Positions 46,222 to 55,900 of a DNA stretch of 64,000 nucleotides are shown here, in pieces (position 1 is the stretch's first letter; the number at the start of each line of letters is the position of its first letter). This stretch comes from Gammaproteobacteria bacterium (GTDB lineage: Bacteria > Pseudomonadota > Gammaproteobacteria > JAJPIJ01): the NCBI GenBank assembly GCA_035501935.1, contig DATJVC010000019.1, forward strand, positions 1-64,000, given 5' to 3'. The position numbers and the translations under genes were made by a program. The notes under the pieces are model-generated. The model was not told the DNA's origin and did no database searches. It saw nothing but the letters and a program-made list of their open reading frames with translations.

Positions 46222-47346
46222 TTACCTTTGCTTTGGCGCCAGTATAAGGCGCAAATCCGTGCCGCAGACGCGCACGTCCCGCCAATGCCATTCCGGCGCG
46301 TCCGCCAGTGTATCGAATGGCGGAAACTCGGCCATGGCGCGGGCGTCGTGTCCCAGCAGTTTGGGCGCGACATAGGCGATCAGTTCATCGGCCAGGCGCG
46401 ATTGCAGGAAGGCGCCGGTCAATCGCGGGCCGGCCTCCACCCACACCTCGTTGATCTCCCGCTGCGCCAGCCGTTGCAACACCACGGTCAAATCCAGCCG
46501 ACCGTCCGGCGCCGGGAGAGTTTCGATCCCGGCGCCGGCGGCTAGCAATTTTTTCGTGCGTTCATCATCCGCCGTGGCGGTAAAAATCAGCACCCGACCG
46601 GGTTCGGTCAGCAGGCGCGCCTTTGGCGGGGTGCGCAATTTCGCATCCAGCACCACGCGCAACGGCTGCTCGCGCAGGCCTTCGAGCGCGTCGGGTTCGC
46701 GCACGTTCAAGCGCGGGTCATCGGCCAGCACCGTGCCGACGCCGGTCACGACGGCGCAGCTTCGCGCCCGCCAGCGTTGCACGTCGCGCCGCGCCGCCGC
46801 GCCGGTGATCCATTGGCTCCCTCCGCCTGCGAGCGCCGCACGGCCGTCCAGCGACATGCCCGCCTTGACGCGCACGTAAGGCCCGCCGCCGCGCATGCGC
46901 CGCAGGAATCCCGCGTTCAAATTCTCCGCCTCGCCGGCGAGCAGACCCGCGCGGGTGGCAATGCCGGCCGCGCGCAGGATCGCCAGCCCCTCGCCGGTCA
47001 TTTTTGGATTGGGATCTTCCGTGGCCGCCACGACTTCGCGCACGCCGGCGTCAATCAAGGCGGTGGTGCAGGGTCCGGTGCGGCCCTGATGGCGGCAGGG
47101 TTCCAGCGTGACGTAGCACGTCGCGCCGCGGGCCTCCGCCCCCGCCGCCTGCAAGGCGACGATCTCGGCGTGCGGCCCGCCGGCGTAGGCATGCCAGCCT
47201 TCGCCGATGACGCGGCCATCCTTCACCAACACGCAGCCCACGCGCGGATTGGGACGCGCGCCCGAGAGGCCACGTACGGCCAGTTGCAGGGCGCGCGCCA
47301 TGTGGCCGTAATCATCCGCCGTAAACGGGGAGGCGGTCATAAACAC
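46222..47346 (-). CDS. ribD: Bifunctional riboflavin deaminase/reductase
   Basis: 374 aa; a second ATG two codons in may be used. Deaminase domain with zinc ligands in PHAEIVAL and TLEPCRHQGRTGPCT; reductase domain from about 150 (VRVKAGMSLDGR, GVGTVLADDPRL, VWVEAGPRLTGAFL). It carries out the second and third steps of riboflavin synthesis. It lies 27 bases after nrdR. Confidence 0.96.
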   Translation of the reverse strand: MFMTASPFTADDYGHMARALQLAVRGLSGARPNPRVGCVLVKDGRVIGEGWHAYAGGPHAEIVALQAAGAEARGATCYVTLEPCRHQGRTGPCTTALIDAGVREVVAATEDPNPKMTGEGLAILRAAGIATRAGLLAGEAENLNAGFLRRMRGGGPYVRVKAGMSLDGRAALAGGGSQWITGAAARRDVQRWRARSCAVVTGVGTVLADDPRLNVREPDALEGLREQPLRVVLDAKLRTPPKARLLTEPGRVLIFTATADDERTKKLLAAGAGIETLPAPDGRLDLTVVLQRLAQREINEVWVEAGPRLTGAFLQSRLADELIAYVAPKLLGHDARAMAEFPPFDTLADAPEWHWRDVRVCGTDLRLILAPKQR

Positions 47347-47373
47347 GATTGGAAATTTATGGTTGGTGGTCTG

Positions 47374-47970
47374 TCAGCGCTTCCCGCGACCCGCGGGCGC
47401 GCGCGTTGGCGTTTTCTTTTTCCCGGCGCGCTTGCCGCTCTCGGCCGGCGCGGGTGGCGGAGCCCCGCCTTCAGGCAGAGCCAGATGCAGTTGGCTGCGC
47501 TTGACCTCGGGCGGGAGGACATTCTCCAGACCGGCGATTTCATCCAGAAAGGCGCGCACGTCGCCGAAGCTGCGGTAAACGGACGCGAAACGGATGTAGG
47601 CCACGTGATCGAGATCGCGCAACTCCTCCATCACCCAGTTGCCGATGCGGCCGGACTGTATTTCACGCTCGCCGCTCTCGCGCAGGCGGCGCTTGATGCG
47701 GGCGATGGCCGCGTCCACCTTCTCGGTCTCCACCGGCCGCTTGCGCAGTGCGCGATCCATGCCGGCGCGCAGCTTTTCCTCGCTGAACGCCTCACGCGCC
47801 TTGTCGCGCGACTTGATGATGCGCGGCATGCTGAGCTCGGCGGTTTCATAGGTGGTGAAGCGCTCCTTGCAACGCTCGCACTGCCGCCGTCGCCGCACTT
47901 GCTCGCCTTCATTGGCGAAGCGGGAGTCGATGACGCGGGTGTCAATATGGGTGCAGTACGGGCAGCGCAT
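47374..47970 (-). CDS. nrdR: Transcriptional repressor NrdR with basic C-terminal tail
   Basis: 198 aa, longer than the usual about 150-160. Zinc ribbon [17 protein letters not shown] ... [12 protein letters not shown] and an ATP-cone ([17 protein letters not shown]-type segment, [11 protein letters not shown]). The final about 45 residues are Pro/Ala then Lys/Arg-rich ([20 protein letters not shown]). It represses ribonucleotide reductase operons in response to nucleotides. It lies between glyA and ribD, the usual place. Confidence 0.94.
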   Translation of the reverse strand: MRCPYCTHIDTRVIDSRFANEGEQVRRRRQCERCKERFTTYETAELSMPRIIKSRDKAREAFSEEKLRAGMDRALRKRPVETEKVDAAIARIKRRLRESGEREIQSGRIGNWVMEELRDLDHVAYIRFASVYRSFGDVRAFLDEIAGLENVLPPEVKRSQLHLALPEGGAPPPAPAESGKRAGKKKTPTRAPAGRGKR

Positions 47971-48006
47971 GTGGGCGAACGTGCCGTTTCAAACCCATGC
48001 CAATCT

Positions 48007-49407
48007 TCAGCGCCTGGCCTTCCTTCTCTTCACCGTCCGGCGGCGGGCCGCCGGGCGTTTCTTTTTCACGGGCGTTTTCTTTTTCGAGGCCCTCCTTTTC
48101 GGCGCTTTTTTTACCACGGGTTTCTTTTTCCGGGCAACGGTCGCCGGTGCGGCCTTGCCGTAAACCGGGAAGGCCTTGCATAGGTCCAGCACCTTCTTCT
48201 TGATGCCCTCCACCACGGACTCATTGCCCATGTTGTCGATGATGTCGCACATCCAGTTCGCGACCGTCCTCGCCTCGCCTTCCCTGAAACCGCGGGAGGT
48301 GGCGGCCGGCGTGCCGACCCGGATGCCGCTGGTCACGAACGGCGATTGCGGATCGTTCGGCACGGCGTTCTTGTTGACGGTGATGTTGGCGCGGCCCAGC
48401 GCCGCGTCGAGGTCCTTGCCGGTGATCTTCCTGGCGATAAGATCGACCAGCATCAGGTGATTGTCGGTGCCGCCGGAGACGATCTTGACGCCGCGATCCA
48501 TGAAGGTCTTCGCCATCACCTGGGCGTTTTTCTTGACCTGCTGCTGGTAGGTCTTGAACTCCGGCTGCATGGCCTCCTTGAAGGCCACGGCCTTGGCGGC
48601 GATGACGTGCATCAGCGGCCCGCCCTGAATGCCCGGGAACACGGCGCTGTTGAGTTTCTTCTCGATCTCCTCGTTGCGGCGGGCCAGCAGCAGACCGGCG
48701 CGCGGCCCGCGCAGGGTCTTGTGGGTGGTGGTGGTCACCACGTCGACGATCTTGATGGGATTGGGATACAAACCGGTCGCCACCAGCCCGGCGACATGGG
48801 CGATGTCGGCGACCAGGTAGGCGCCCACCTTGTCGGCGATGTCGCGGAACCGCTGCCAGTCCAGAATGCGCGAGTAGGCGGAGAAGCCGGTCATGATCAT
48901 CTTCGGCCGGTGTTCGAGCGCCAGCCGCTCGGCGGCGTCGTAGTCGATCTCGCCGGTGGCGGGATTGAGGCCGTATTGCACGGCGTTGTACTGTTTGCCG
49001 GAAAAGTTCACCTTGGCGCCATGGGTGAGATGGCCGCCGTGCGCCAGGCTCATGCCCATGATGACGTCGCCGGGATTGAGCAGCGCGAGGTAAACGGCGC
49101 CGTTGGCCTGCGATCCGGAGTGCGGCTGCACGTTGGCGTAATCCGCGCCGAACAACTGCTTGGCGCGATCGATGGCCAGTTGTTCGACGACGTCCACGTA
49201 TTCGCAACCGCCGTAATAGCGCTTGCCGGGGTAGCCCTCGGCGTATTTATTGGTAAGCACGGTGCCGTGGGCCTCCAGCACCCTGGGGCTCACGTAGTTC
49301 TCGGAGGCGATCAGCTCAATGTGCTCCTCCTGCCGCAGCAGTTCGTTTTGTATCGCGGCCCATAATTCATTGTCGAAACCGGCTATTTTCATCGTTGCGC
49401 TGAACAT
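48007..49407 (-). CDS. glyA: Serine hydroxymethyltransferase with lysine/arginine-rich tail
   Basis: 466 aa. Residues up to about 417 are a normal Gly[34 protein letters not shown] and the PLP lysine in [14 protein letters not shown], ending [14 protein letters not shown], where the family normally stops. Then come 49 extra residues rich in Lys, Arg, Ala and Pro ([26 protein letters not shown]), like histone H1. It makes glycine and methylene-tetrahydrofolate. A GAGGA site precedes the ATG at 49407; an alternative ATG lies five codons in. First gene of the glyA-nrdR-rib run. Confidence 0.96.
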   Translation of the reverse strand: MFSATMKIAGFDNELWAAIQNELLRQEEHIELIASENYVSPRVLEAHGTVLTNKYAEGYPGKRYYGGCEYVDVVEQLAIDRAKQLFGADYANVQPHSGSQANGAVYLALLNPGDVIMGMSLAHGGHLTHGAKVNFSGKQYNAVQYGLNPATGEIDYDAAERLALEHRPKMIMTGFSAYSRILDWQRFRDIADKVGAYLVADIAHVAGLVATGLYPNPIKIVDVVTTTTHKTLRGPRAGLLLARRNEEIEKKLNSAVFPGIQGGPLMHVIAAKAVAFKEAMQPEFKTYQQQVKKNAQVMAKTFMDRGVKIVSGGTDNHLMLVDLIARKITGKDLDAALGRANITVNKNAVPNDPQSPFVTSGIRVGTPAATSRGFREGEARTVANWMCDIIDNMGNESVVEGIKKKVLDLCKAFPVYGKAAPATVARKKKPVVKKAPKRRASKKKTPVKKKRPAARRRTVKRRKARR

Positions 49408-49551
49408 CGTCTTGTCCTCGATTTTTCAAGTCTGAAATGAATCTGGGGCGGTGGCGCCCGGGGTTGCACAGAGTAACAAAAATCAACTTCCGGCGCACGG
49501 CGCTTTGCCCATGATTTTGCCAGCGCTGCGTCCGGGTGCCGTGGGAGTCTG

Positions 49552-49560
49552 TGTTATATT
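49552..49560 (+). promoter_or_regulatory. Extended -10 box for the DUF815 operon
   Basis: TGTTATATT matches an extended -10 (TGn plus TATATT) 10 bases before the ATG at 49571. No convincing -35 is visible. The expected start site is only a few bases before the ATG. Confidence 0.45.
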
Positions 49561-49570
49561 TCCGCCCCGC

Positions 49571-50437
49571 ATGTCCGCCATCGAATCCCTTTTGCAACGC
49601 CTGGAGCAACTGCTGGTTCGCATCGAGGCCAGGCTGCCGCCGCTGCCGACCGCCGTCGACTGGTCGGCCACGGCCTATTGCTGGCGGCGGGAGGCGTTTT
49701 ACGGCTATTTGCAGGCGGTCACCGCCTCCGCCATTCCCCGCCTCGACGATTTACTGTGCATCGACGACGCCAAACAACGCGTCGTGGCCAATACCCGCCA
49801 GTTTCTGGCCGGCGCCCCGGCCAACCACGCACTGATTTGGGGGCCGCGCGGCACCGGCAAGTCCTCGATCATCAAGGCGCTGCTGACTGAATTCGCGGAT
49901 CAGGGGCTGCGGCTCATCGAGGTGGATCGCGATCATCTCGCCGATCTGCCCGACATCATCGAACGGCTGGCCAATCGTCCGGAATGGTTCATCCTGTTTT
50001 GCGATGATCTCTCGTTCGAGGCCCAGGATACGCGCTACAAGGCGTTGAAGGTCATCCTCGACGGCTCCGTGCGCGCGGGCGCCGCCAATGTCCTGGTCTA
50101 TGCCACCTCCAACCGCCGGCACCTGCTGCCGGAATCGCAGCGCGACAACTGGGAGGCGCAGATGATCGATGGCGATCTGCACCACGGCGAATCCGTCGAG
50201 GAACGCATCTCGCTCTCGGAGCGCTTCGGTCTGTGGCTGCCGCTGCATCCCTTCAGCCAGGAGGAATACCTGCGCATCGTCCACCACTGGTTGCAACGGT
50301 TGGGCGCTCCCGGTGCGGGCGAGACGGTCGAGCAGGCCGCGCTGCAATGGGCCCTGCGGCAGGGCTCGCGCAGCGGCCGCAGCGCATGGCAGTTTGCCAG
50401 AGACTGGGCGGGCCGGGCGGCGGTGCCATCGCCATGA
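49571..50437 (+). CDS. DUF815 AAA-type ATPase
   Basis: 288 aa from the ATG at 49571. Walker A is WGPRGTGKSSIIKALL, Walker B FILFCDDLSFE, and a sensor region LVYATSNRRHLLPES. The N-terminal helix and the C-terminal LHPFSQEEYLRIVHHWL segment fit the DUF815 family. The family's precise substrate is unknown. Its stop overlaps the start of the phosphoribosyltransferase gene (ATGA), so it is co-translated with purine salvage genes. Confidence 0.9.
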   Translation: MSAIESLLQRLEQLLVRIEARLPPLPTAVDWSATAYCWRREAFYGYLQAVTASAIPRLDDLLCIDDAKQRVVANTRQFLAGAPANHALIWGPRGTGKSSIIKALLTEFADQGLRLIEVDRDHLADLPDIIERLANRPEWFILFCDDLSFEAQDTRYKALKVILDGSVRAGAANVLVYATSNRRHLLPESQRDNWEAQMIDGDLHHGESVEERISLSERFGLWLPLHPFSQEEYLRIVHHWLQRLGAPGAGETVEQAALQWALRQGSRSGRSAWQFARDWAGRAAVPSP

Positions 50438-51000
50438 CCGACAGCACTGAGCTGGAAAAAATCCGCCGCGTTCAGGGCGACGCCGAGCGGCTCTACGCCC
50501 GCCCCGAAATCGAACTCGCCCTCGATCGCACGGCAACGGTCATCGCCGCCCGGCTGGGCGGCACCAATCCGTTGCTGCTGGTGGTCATGCACGGCGGCGT
50601 GGTATTCGCCGGCCATCTGCTGACCCGCCTGACGTTTCCATTACAGGTGGATTACGTGCACGTCACCCGCTATCACGGCGGCACGCAGGGCCGCGATCTG
50701 CACTGGCTGCGTCCGCCACCCGATTTGTTGTCCGGCCGCACCGTGCTGCTGGTGGACGACATCCTCGATCAAGGCACGACGCTGGCCGCGATCGCCGCGC
50801 GCTGCAAGGCGAACGGCGCTGCCGCGGTATACATGACGGTGCTGGTCGAGAAGGACATCGCCCGCCGCAACGGCCCGGCACATGCGGATTTCGCCGCGCT
50901 GCATGCCCCCGATCGATACCTGTTCGGCTGGGGCATGGACTACCACCATTATCTACGCAATGCGGACGGCATCTACGCCGTGCGGGAGGATCAGCGATGA
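50434..51000 (+). CDS. hpt: Hypoxanthine-guanine phosphoribosyltransferase
   Basis: 188 aa from the ATG at 50434. PRTase fold with the PRPP motif VLLVDDILDQGTTL and the flexible-loop segment VTRYHGGTQGRDLHW. It salvages hypoxanthine and guanine to IMP and GMP. The overlap with the next gene (ATGA) links it to methylthioinosine phosphorylase, whose product is hypoxanthine. Confidence 0.93.
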   Translation: MTDSTELEKIRRVQGDAERLYARPEIELALDRTATVIAARLGGTNPLLLVVMHGGVVFAGHLLTRLTFPLQVDYVHVTRYHGGTQGRDLHWLRPPPDLLSGRTVLLVDDILDQGTTLAAIAARCKANGAAAVYMTVLVEKDIARRNGPAHADFAALHAPDRYLFGWGMDYHHYLRNADGIYAVREDQR

Positions 51001-51761
51001 GTAGTTCCAAAACCAGCAAATCAATCGCCATCATCGGCGGCAGCGGCCTGCAACGATTGCCCGACCTCAAGATCACGCGCGAAGATCGCGTGGACACGCC
51101 CTACGGTGCGCCCTCGGCGCCGCTGATCCACGGCGAGTTCGCCGGACGTCGAGTGATCTTTCTCACCCGCCACGGCGCGGGACACACCCTGCCGCCGCAC
51201 CTCATCAACTACCGCGCCAACATCCACGCCCTGAAGTCGGCGGGCGTGAGCGGCATCATCGCCGTGGCGACGGTCGGCGGGATTACCATCGAGATGCGCC
51301 CGGAGCGCATCGTCATACCGGATCAGATCATCGATTACACTTACGGCCGCGCGCACACCTTCTTCGAGGGCGACGACACACCGGTGACGCACGTCGATTT
51401 CACGAGGCCCTACGATCCCTCATTGCAACAGCAGTTGATCGACGCGGCCGCAACTGCGGGAATCGACGTGGTTCCGCACGGCGTTTATGGCGCAACGCAG
51501 GGGCCGCGACTGGAAAGCGCCGCCGAGATCGACCGCATGGAACGCGACGGCTGCGACATCGTCGGCATGACCGGCATGCCGGAGGCCGGGCTGGCGCGCG
51601 AGCTGGGGATTCCTTACGCCTGCTGCGCGGTGGTAGTCAATCGTGCCGCCGGCCGCTGCGCGGCGACCATCACGCCGCAGATCATCGAGGCGCATCTCAA
51701 CGCCGGCATGACGCAGGTCGTCGCCCTCCTCCGCGCCACCTTGTCCCTCAACACCAGTTAA
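50997..51761 (+). CDS. S-methyl-5'-thioinosine phosphorylase (MTAP/PNP family)
   Basis: 254 aa. Purine nucleoside phosphorylase fold: AIIGGSGLQRLPDL, FLTRHGAGHTLPPHLINYRAN, GVYGATQGPRLES and DIVGMTGMPEAGLARELGI. The catalytic pattern is close to Pseudomonas-type MTI phosphorylase, which splits methylthioinosine to hypoxanthine and methylthioribose-1-phosphate; ordinary MTA phosphorylase is the alternative. Pairing with hpt supports the former. Ends 3 bases before a convergent ORF. Confidence 0.9.
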   Translation: MSSSKTSKSIAIIGGSGLQRLPDLKITREDRVDTPYGAPSAPLIHGEFAGRRVIFLTRHGAGHTLPPHLINYRANIHALKSAGVSGIIAVATVGGITIEMRPERIVIPDQIIDYTYGRAHTFFEGDDTPVTHVDFTRPYDPSLQQQLIDAAATAGIDVVPHGVYGATQGPRLESAAEIDRMERDGCDIVGMTGMPEAGLARELGIPYACCAVVVNRAAGRCAATITPQIIEAHLNAGMTQVVALLRATLSLNTS

Positions 51762-51764
51762 CCT

Positions 51765-52067
51765 TTATCGCCCTTGAAAGCAGAAAGATAGTGGCGCGTT
51801 CCCTTTCATCATCACTCTTGCGAAAGCAGCTGCCGCAAAACGCATATGTGTTGAATTTTTTACGTCGATATGAGCTTCCTCTAGAATTTTCTCGTATGGC
51901 TGCCAAGCTGTGAAAGGTGCTGGTGAATATAGAGCAGCAGAGAATCGTTTATAAAGCTCTTCCCGATCGTAGGTAGAGGATTGTTCATAGAGAGATTGAA
52001 TGCCTGTTACAGTTTCTTCCAATACCAACTCTCCGTTCTCGCCTTCTTTTATAGCTGATGCGCTCAT
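51765..52067 (-). CDS. Orphan hypothetical protein, 100 aa, AT-rich
   Basis: ATG at 52067 with GAGGA 8 bases upstream. The product is soluble and mixed helical, with SLYEQSSTYDREELYKRF, APFTAWQPYEKILEEAHID and FAAAAFARVMMKGNAPL. No known family. Codons and composition are AT-richer than the neighbours, and it stands alone between the convergent phosphorylase and csiV. Probably transferred. Confidence 0.65.
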   Translation of the reverse strand: MSASAIKEGENGELVLEETVTGIQSLYEQSSTYDREELYKRFSAALYSPAPFTAWQPYEKILEEAHIDVKNSTHMRFAAAAFARVMMKGNAPLSFCFQGR

Positions 52068-52190
52068 GTGCGTTCCTCGTGTCGTTTAAGATATTAATAA
52101 ATTTAGCACGAGGCTCATATATGTAAAATTTGCCTAAGAAAACAGTTTGTTATAAAAATATGTGTGGCGTGTCACGTTTATTTTGGTCGA

Positions 52191-52760
52191 CTATTCGCTG
52201 CCGGTGGTGCGGGTGACTTGCATCAAGACACCGAATTGATCACCGTCGAAGTAATGCAACTCGCCGAATTTCACAGCGCGTGTTTCTATAATCGAGGTGA
52301 CATCGCCGCCGTCGCGGCAGGTCAGGTCGACTCCGACGTTGAGCAGATCGCTGACCTTCAGGCGCATTGCGCCGTCCACGATCGGTGCTGCATCCCCGGC
52401 TTCCGTTGCGGTTGAGGTGATGCGCACGGCGCGGGACTCGCTGCGCCGCTGTATCCAGCCGGTGTGCACCAGCGGCGTGCGGCCGGAACGTTTGAGTTTC
52501 TGCTCCGCGCCTGAAAGCTGGAACCTTCCCGGCGTCAGCAAGCCGATACTGTCGGTGCCGGGCGTCACGGCATTGGAGTAATCCGACGGCGCCTTGTTGT
52601 TGCTCTCATCATGAGTTGCCGCAGCATCCATCGCGTTCCGCTCGAAGACGATGATCTCGACCTGATAGCCGGAATCCGCCGCTGCCCCCAGCGGTGCGGC
52701 GGCAAGCGCGGACAAGATCAGCATCCATGCTTTCAAAATATTTTTACTTGTCTTGTTCAT
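52191..52760 (-). CDS. csiV: CsiV-family peptidoglycan-binding protein
   Basis: 189 aa with a signal peptide (MNKTSKNILKAWMLILSALAAAPLGAAADS). Family features: YQVEIIVFER at the mature start, LSGAEQKLKRSGRTPLVHTGWIQ segment (LVHTGWIQ) and C-terminal ELHYFDGDQFGVLMQVT. CsiV binds peptidoglycan and supports PBP1b with LpoB-type factors. It lies next to mfd, its usual neighbour in gammaproteobacteria. Confidence 0.82.
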   Translation of the reverse strand: MNKTSKNILKAWMLILSALAAAPLGAAADSGYQVEIIVFERNAMDAAATHDESNNKAPSDYSNAVTPGTDSIGLLTPGRFQLSGAEQKLKRSGRTPLVHTGWIQRRSESRAVRITSTATEAGDAAPIVDGAMRLKVSDLLNVGVDLTCRDGGDVTSIIETRAVKFGELHYFDGDQFGVLMQVTRTTGSE

Positions 52761-52807
52761 AACTTTGAATATTAAAACTCATCCCAAAACTACACCAGAG
52801 TATGAAA

Positions 52808-52917
52808 GCCGTTCGCCCTAAGGTATCGAAGGGCGAATATTATCAAGCACATTAAGTCGTTCGTGCTTCGATATCCTTCGATACCTCAGGATGGGCCTCA
52901 GCACGAACGGCATTTTT
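52808..52917. repeat. Composite GTTCG-type hairpin repeats between mfd and csiV
   Basis: A first copy (52808-52837, GCCGTTCGCCCT...AGGGCGAATA) and a second, larger hairpin (about 52856-52911) whose arms CGTTCGTGCT and AGCACGAACG pair exactly, followed on the plus strand by TTTTTT. The interior contains CGATACCTCAGG, the same core seen at 766-879 and 23352-23385. Confidence 0.8.
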
Positions 52918-52938
52918 TGAAATGGTTCATGATAAAAA

Positions 52939-55900
52939 TCACGCGGCCCGCCGGATTCCGAACCGTTCCACCAGTTGCCGTAGTTCCTCAATGCGGACGT
53001 CGAACTCCGGCAGTTCCTTGATGATACGTAACTTGTCGGCGCCATCCAACCGGTAACACTTTGGCTGCTGCTGGATGAGCCGCAGCACCGCCTGCGGATC
53101 AAGGTTGGGCCGTTCGTGAAACAGGACGCGGCCGCCGCGCTCACCCAAGTCCACCTTGCGTATGCCAAGCGGCTGTAACAATAATTTCATCTCCGCCAGC
53201 CGGAAAAGATTAAGCGCCGGTTCGGGCAGGTGGCCGAAACGGTCTATGACCTCCTCCCGCAGCGTGATCAGGCCGGCGGCGTCCCTGACGCCGGCGATGC
53301 GCTTGTAGAGCATGAGCCGCGCATGCACGTCCGGCAGGTAATCGGCGGGGAACAGCGCCGGCGCGTGCAGTTCAATCTCGACGCCGGTTGCAACCTCCGC
53401 TTCCGCCGGCATCTTGCCGCTCCTGAGACTCGCCACGGCGCGATCCAGCAATTCCATATACAGACCGTAGCCGATCTCCTGAATGTGGCCGCTCTGTTCC
53501 TCGCCCAGGATCTCCCCGGCGCCGCGGATCTCCAAGTCGTGGGTCGCGAGCGTAAAGCCGACGCCCAGTTCCTCCAACGCGGCGACCGCCTCCAGCCGCC
53601 TGGCCGCGTCCGCCGACAACCCGCGGATGGAAGGCACCAGCAGATAGGCGTAAGCGCGGTGATGGGAGCGGCCCACGCGGCCGCGCAACTGGTAGAGCTG
53701 CGCCAGACCGAACTTGTCGGCGCGGTGGATGATCAGCGTGTTGGCCGTCGGGATGTCGATGCCCGTTTCGATGATCGTGGTGCAGACCAGCACGTTGAAG
53801 TGGCGGTGGTAGAAATCGAGCATGACCCGCTCCAGATCGCGCTCGCGCATCTGGCCGTGCGCCACGCGCACGCGCGCCTCCGGCAACAACGTGGCCACCT
53901 TGCGGGCCATCTCTTCGATGCTGTCCACGTCGTTGTGCAGGAAAAAGACCTGCCCGCCGCGGCCGATCTCGCGCAGCAGGGCCTCGCGCAGCAGGCCATC
54001 GTCCCATTCGCGAAGAAAAGTTTTTACCGCCTGCCGCCGCGCCGGGGGTGTGGCGATCAACGACAGGTCGCGGACGCTGGTCAGCGCCAGATTGAGCGTG
54101 CGTGGGATGGGCGTGGCCGTCAGCGTCAGCACGTCCACCTCGGCGCGCAGGGCCTTGAGCCGCTCCTTCTGGCGCACGCCGAAGCGGTGTTCCTCGTCGA
54201 TGATGACGAGGCCGAGGCGCTTGCAGCGCAGATCGGAGGCCAGCAGTTTGTGGGTGCCGATGACGATGTCGACCGTACCGTCGGCCAGCCCCGCCATGAC
54301 CGCCGTCTGCTCCTTGCGCGAACGGAAGCGCGACAGGTTCTCAACGCGCACGGGCCAGTCGGCGAAGCGATCCTTGAAGGTCTGGACGTGTTGCTGCGCC
54401 AGCAAGGTGGTCGGCACCAGCAGCAGCACCTGGCGGCCGTCGTGCACGGCGACGAACGCCGCGCGCATCGCCACCTCGGTCTTGCCGAAACCGGCGTCGC
54501 CGCAGATCAGCCGGTCCATGGGCCGCCCGGCGGTCATGTCATTGACGACCTCGTCGATGGCCCGCGCCTGATCCGGGGTCTCCTCGAACGGAAAGCCCTC
54601 GGTGAATACGGAATAGGCGTGGCGGTCGAGCGTGAAGGCGTGTCCCTGGCGCGCGGCGCGCTGGGCGTGCAGCGCCAGCAGTTCCGCGGCCACGTCGCGG
54701 ACGCGCTCGGCGGCGCGGCGGCGCGCCTTCGCCCAGGCATTGCTGCCCAGCTTGTGCAGCGGTGCGTGTTCCGGATCGACGCCGGCGTAGCGGCTGATCA
54801 GTTGCAGCGCGGCCACCGGCACGTACAATTTGTCGCCGCCGGCGTACTCCAGATGCAGAAATTCGCCGGGGATGCCGTCGACGGTCAGCGTGATCAGGCC
54901 GCGATAACGACCCACGCCGTGCTGCTCATGCACCACCGGGCTGCCGGGACGCAATTCCGCCAGATCGCGGATGATGGCCTCCGGATCGCGCGTGGCGGCG
55001 CGGCGGGCGCGACGCTGCTGTACCGCGCGCTCGCCGAACAGCTGCACCTCGCTCACCACCGCCAGCGGCGGCGATTCAATCAGCGCGCCGCGGAACAGCG
55101 GCGCCACCGTCAATCCCAACCGCGTCTTGCCCGCCATGAAGGCCGGCCAGTCATCGATGAGTTCGGGCGCGAGTTCCTGCCCCCGCATCAGTTCGAGCAG
55201 GGTTTCGCGCCGCCCGCCGGATTCCGCCACCAGCAGCACGCGACCGGGGAAATCGTCCAGAAACCGCCGCAACAGCAGAAACGGCTGCGGCGCGTGCACG
55301 TCCACCGGCAGCGTGGGTGGCAGTTTTGTCCCGAGATGGATCTCACCGGATGGCACTGCCTCTGCCTCCGCACCCAGCTTGATCAACGGAAAAACGTTGA
55401 ATGATGTGGAAAGCTCCTCTGGTTCCATAAAGAGATCGGTGGGCGGCAATAACGGCCGCCTGACGTCGTGGCGTCCCTGTTCATGGCGATCTTCGATCTC
55501 CTCCCAGAAATGACGCCCCGCGCCGGCTACACCCGCGGCCTCAACGACGAGCGTGCCTTGAGGCAGATAATCAAATAGCGTGGAGGTGCGATCAAAAAAC
55601 AACGGCAGGTAATATTCCATGCCCGCCGGGCACAATCCCTGGCTGACATCGCTGTACAAGGGAGACCCGGCCGGATTGCCTTCAAACCGCGCACGCCAGC
55701 TCTGCCGGAAGGTGCTGATGGCGGCCGCATCGAGGGGAAATTCACGGGCCGGCAGCAATTGCACCGACTCCACGGCGCCGGTGGAACACTGGGTTTCCGG
55801 CTCGAAGGTCCGCAGGCTGTCGATGACGTCGTCGAGCAGGTCGATGCGGTATGCCTCCACGACGCCCATCGGGAAGACATCAATCAGGGAGCCGCGGATC

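Noticed and set aside
47347-47373. FMN riboswitch upstream of ribD
   Set aside because: The gap to nrdR is only 27 bases and nothing like the conserved RFN element is present there or before ribBX.
53230-55404. 724-codon open frame antisense to mfd
   Set aside because: It is a shadow of the GC-rich mfd gene; the product is Arg/His/Gln/Ala-rich with no domains, and mfd is complete on the other strand.
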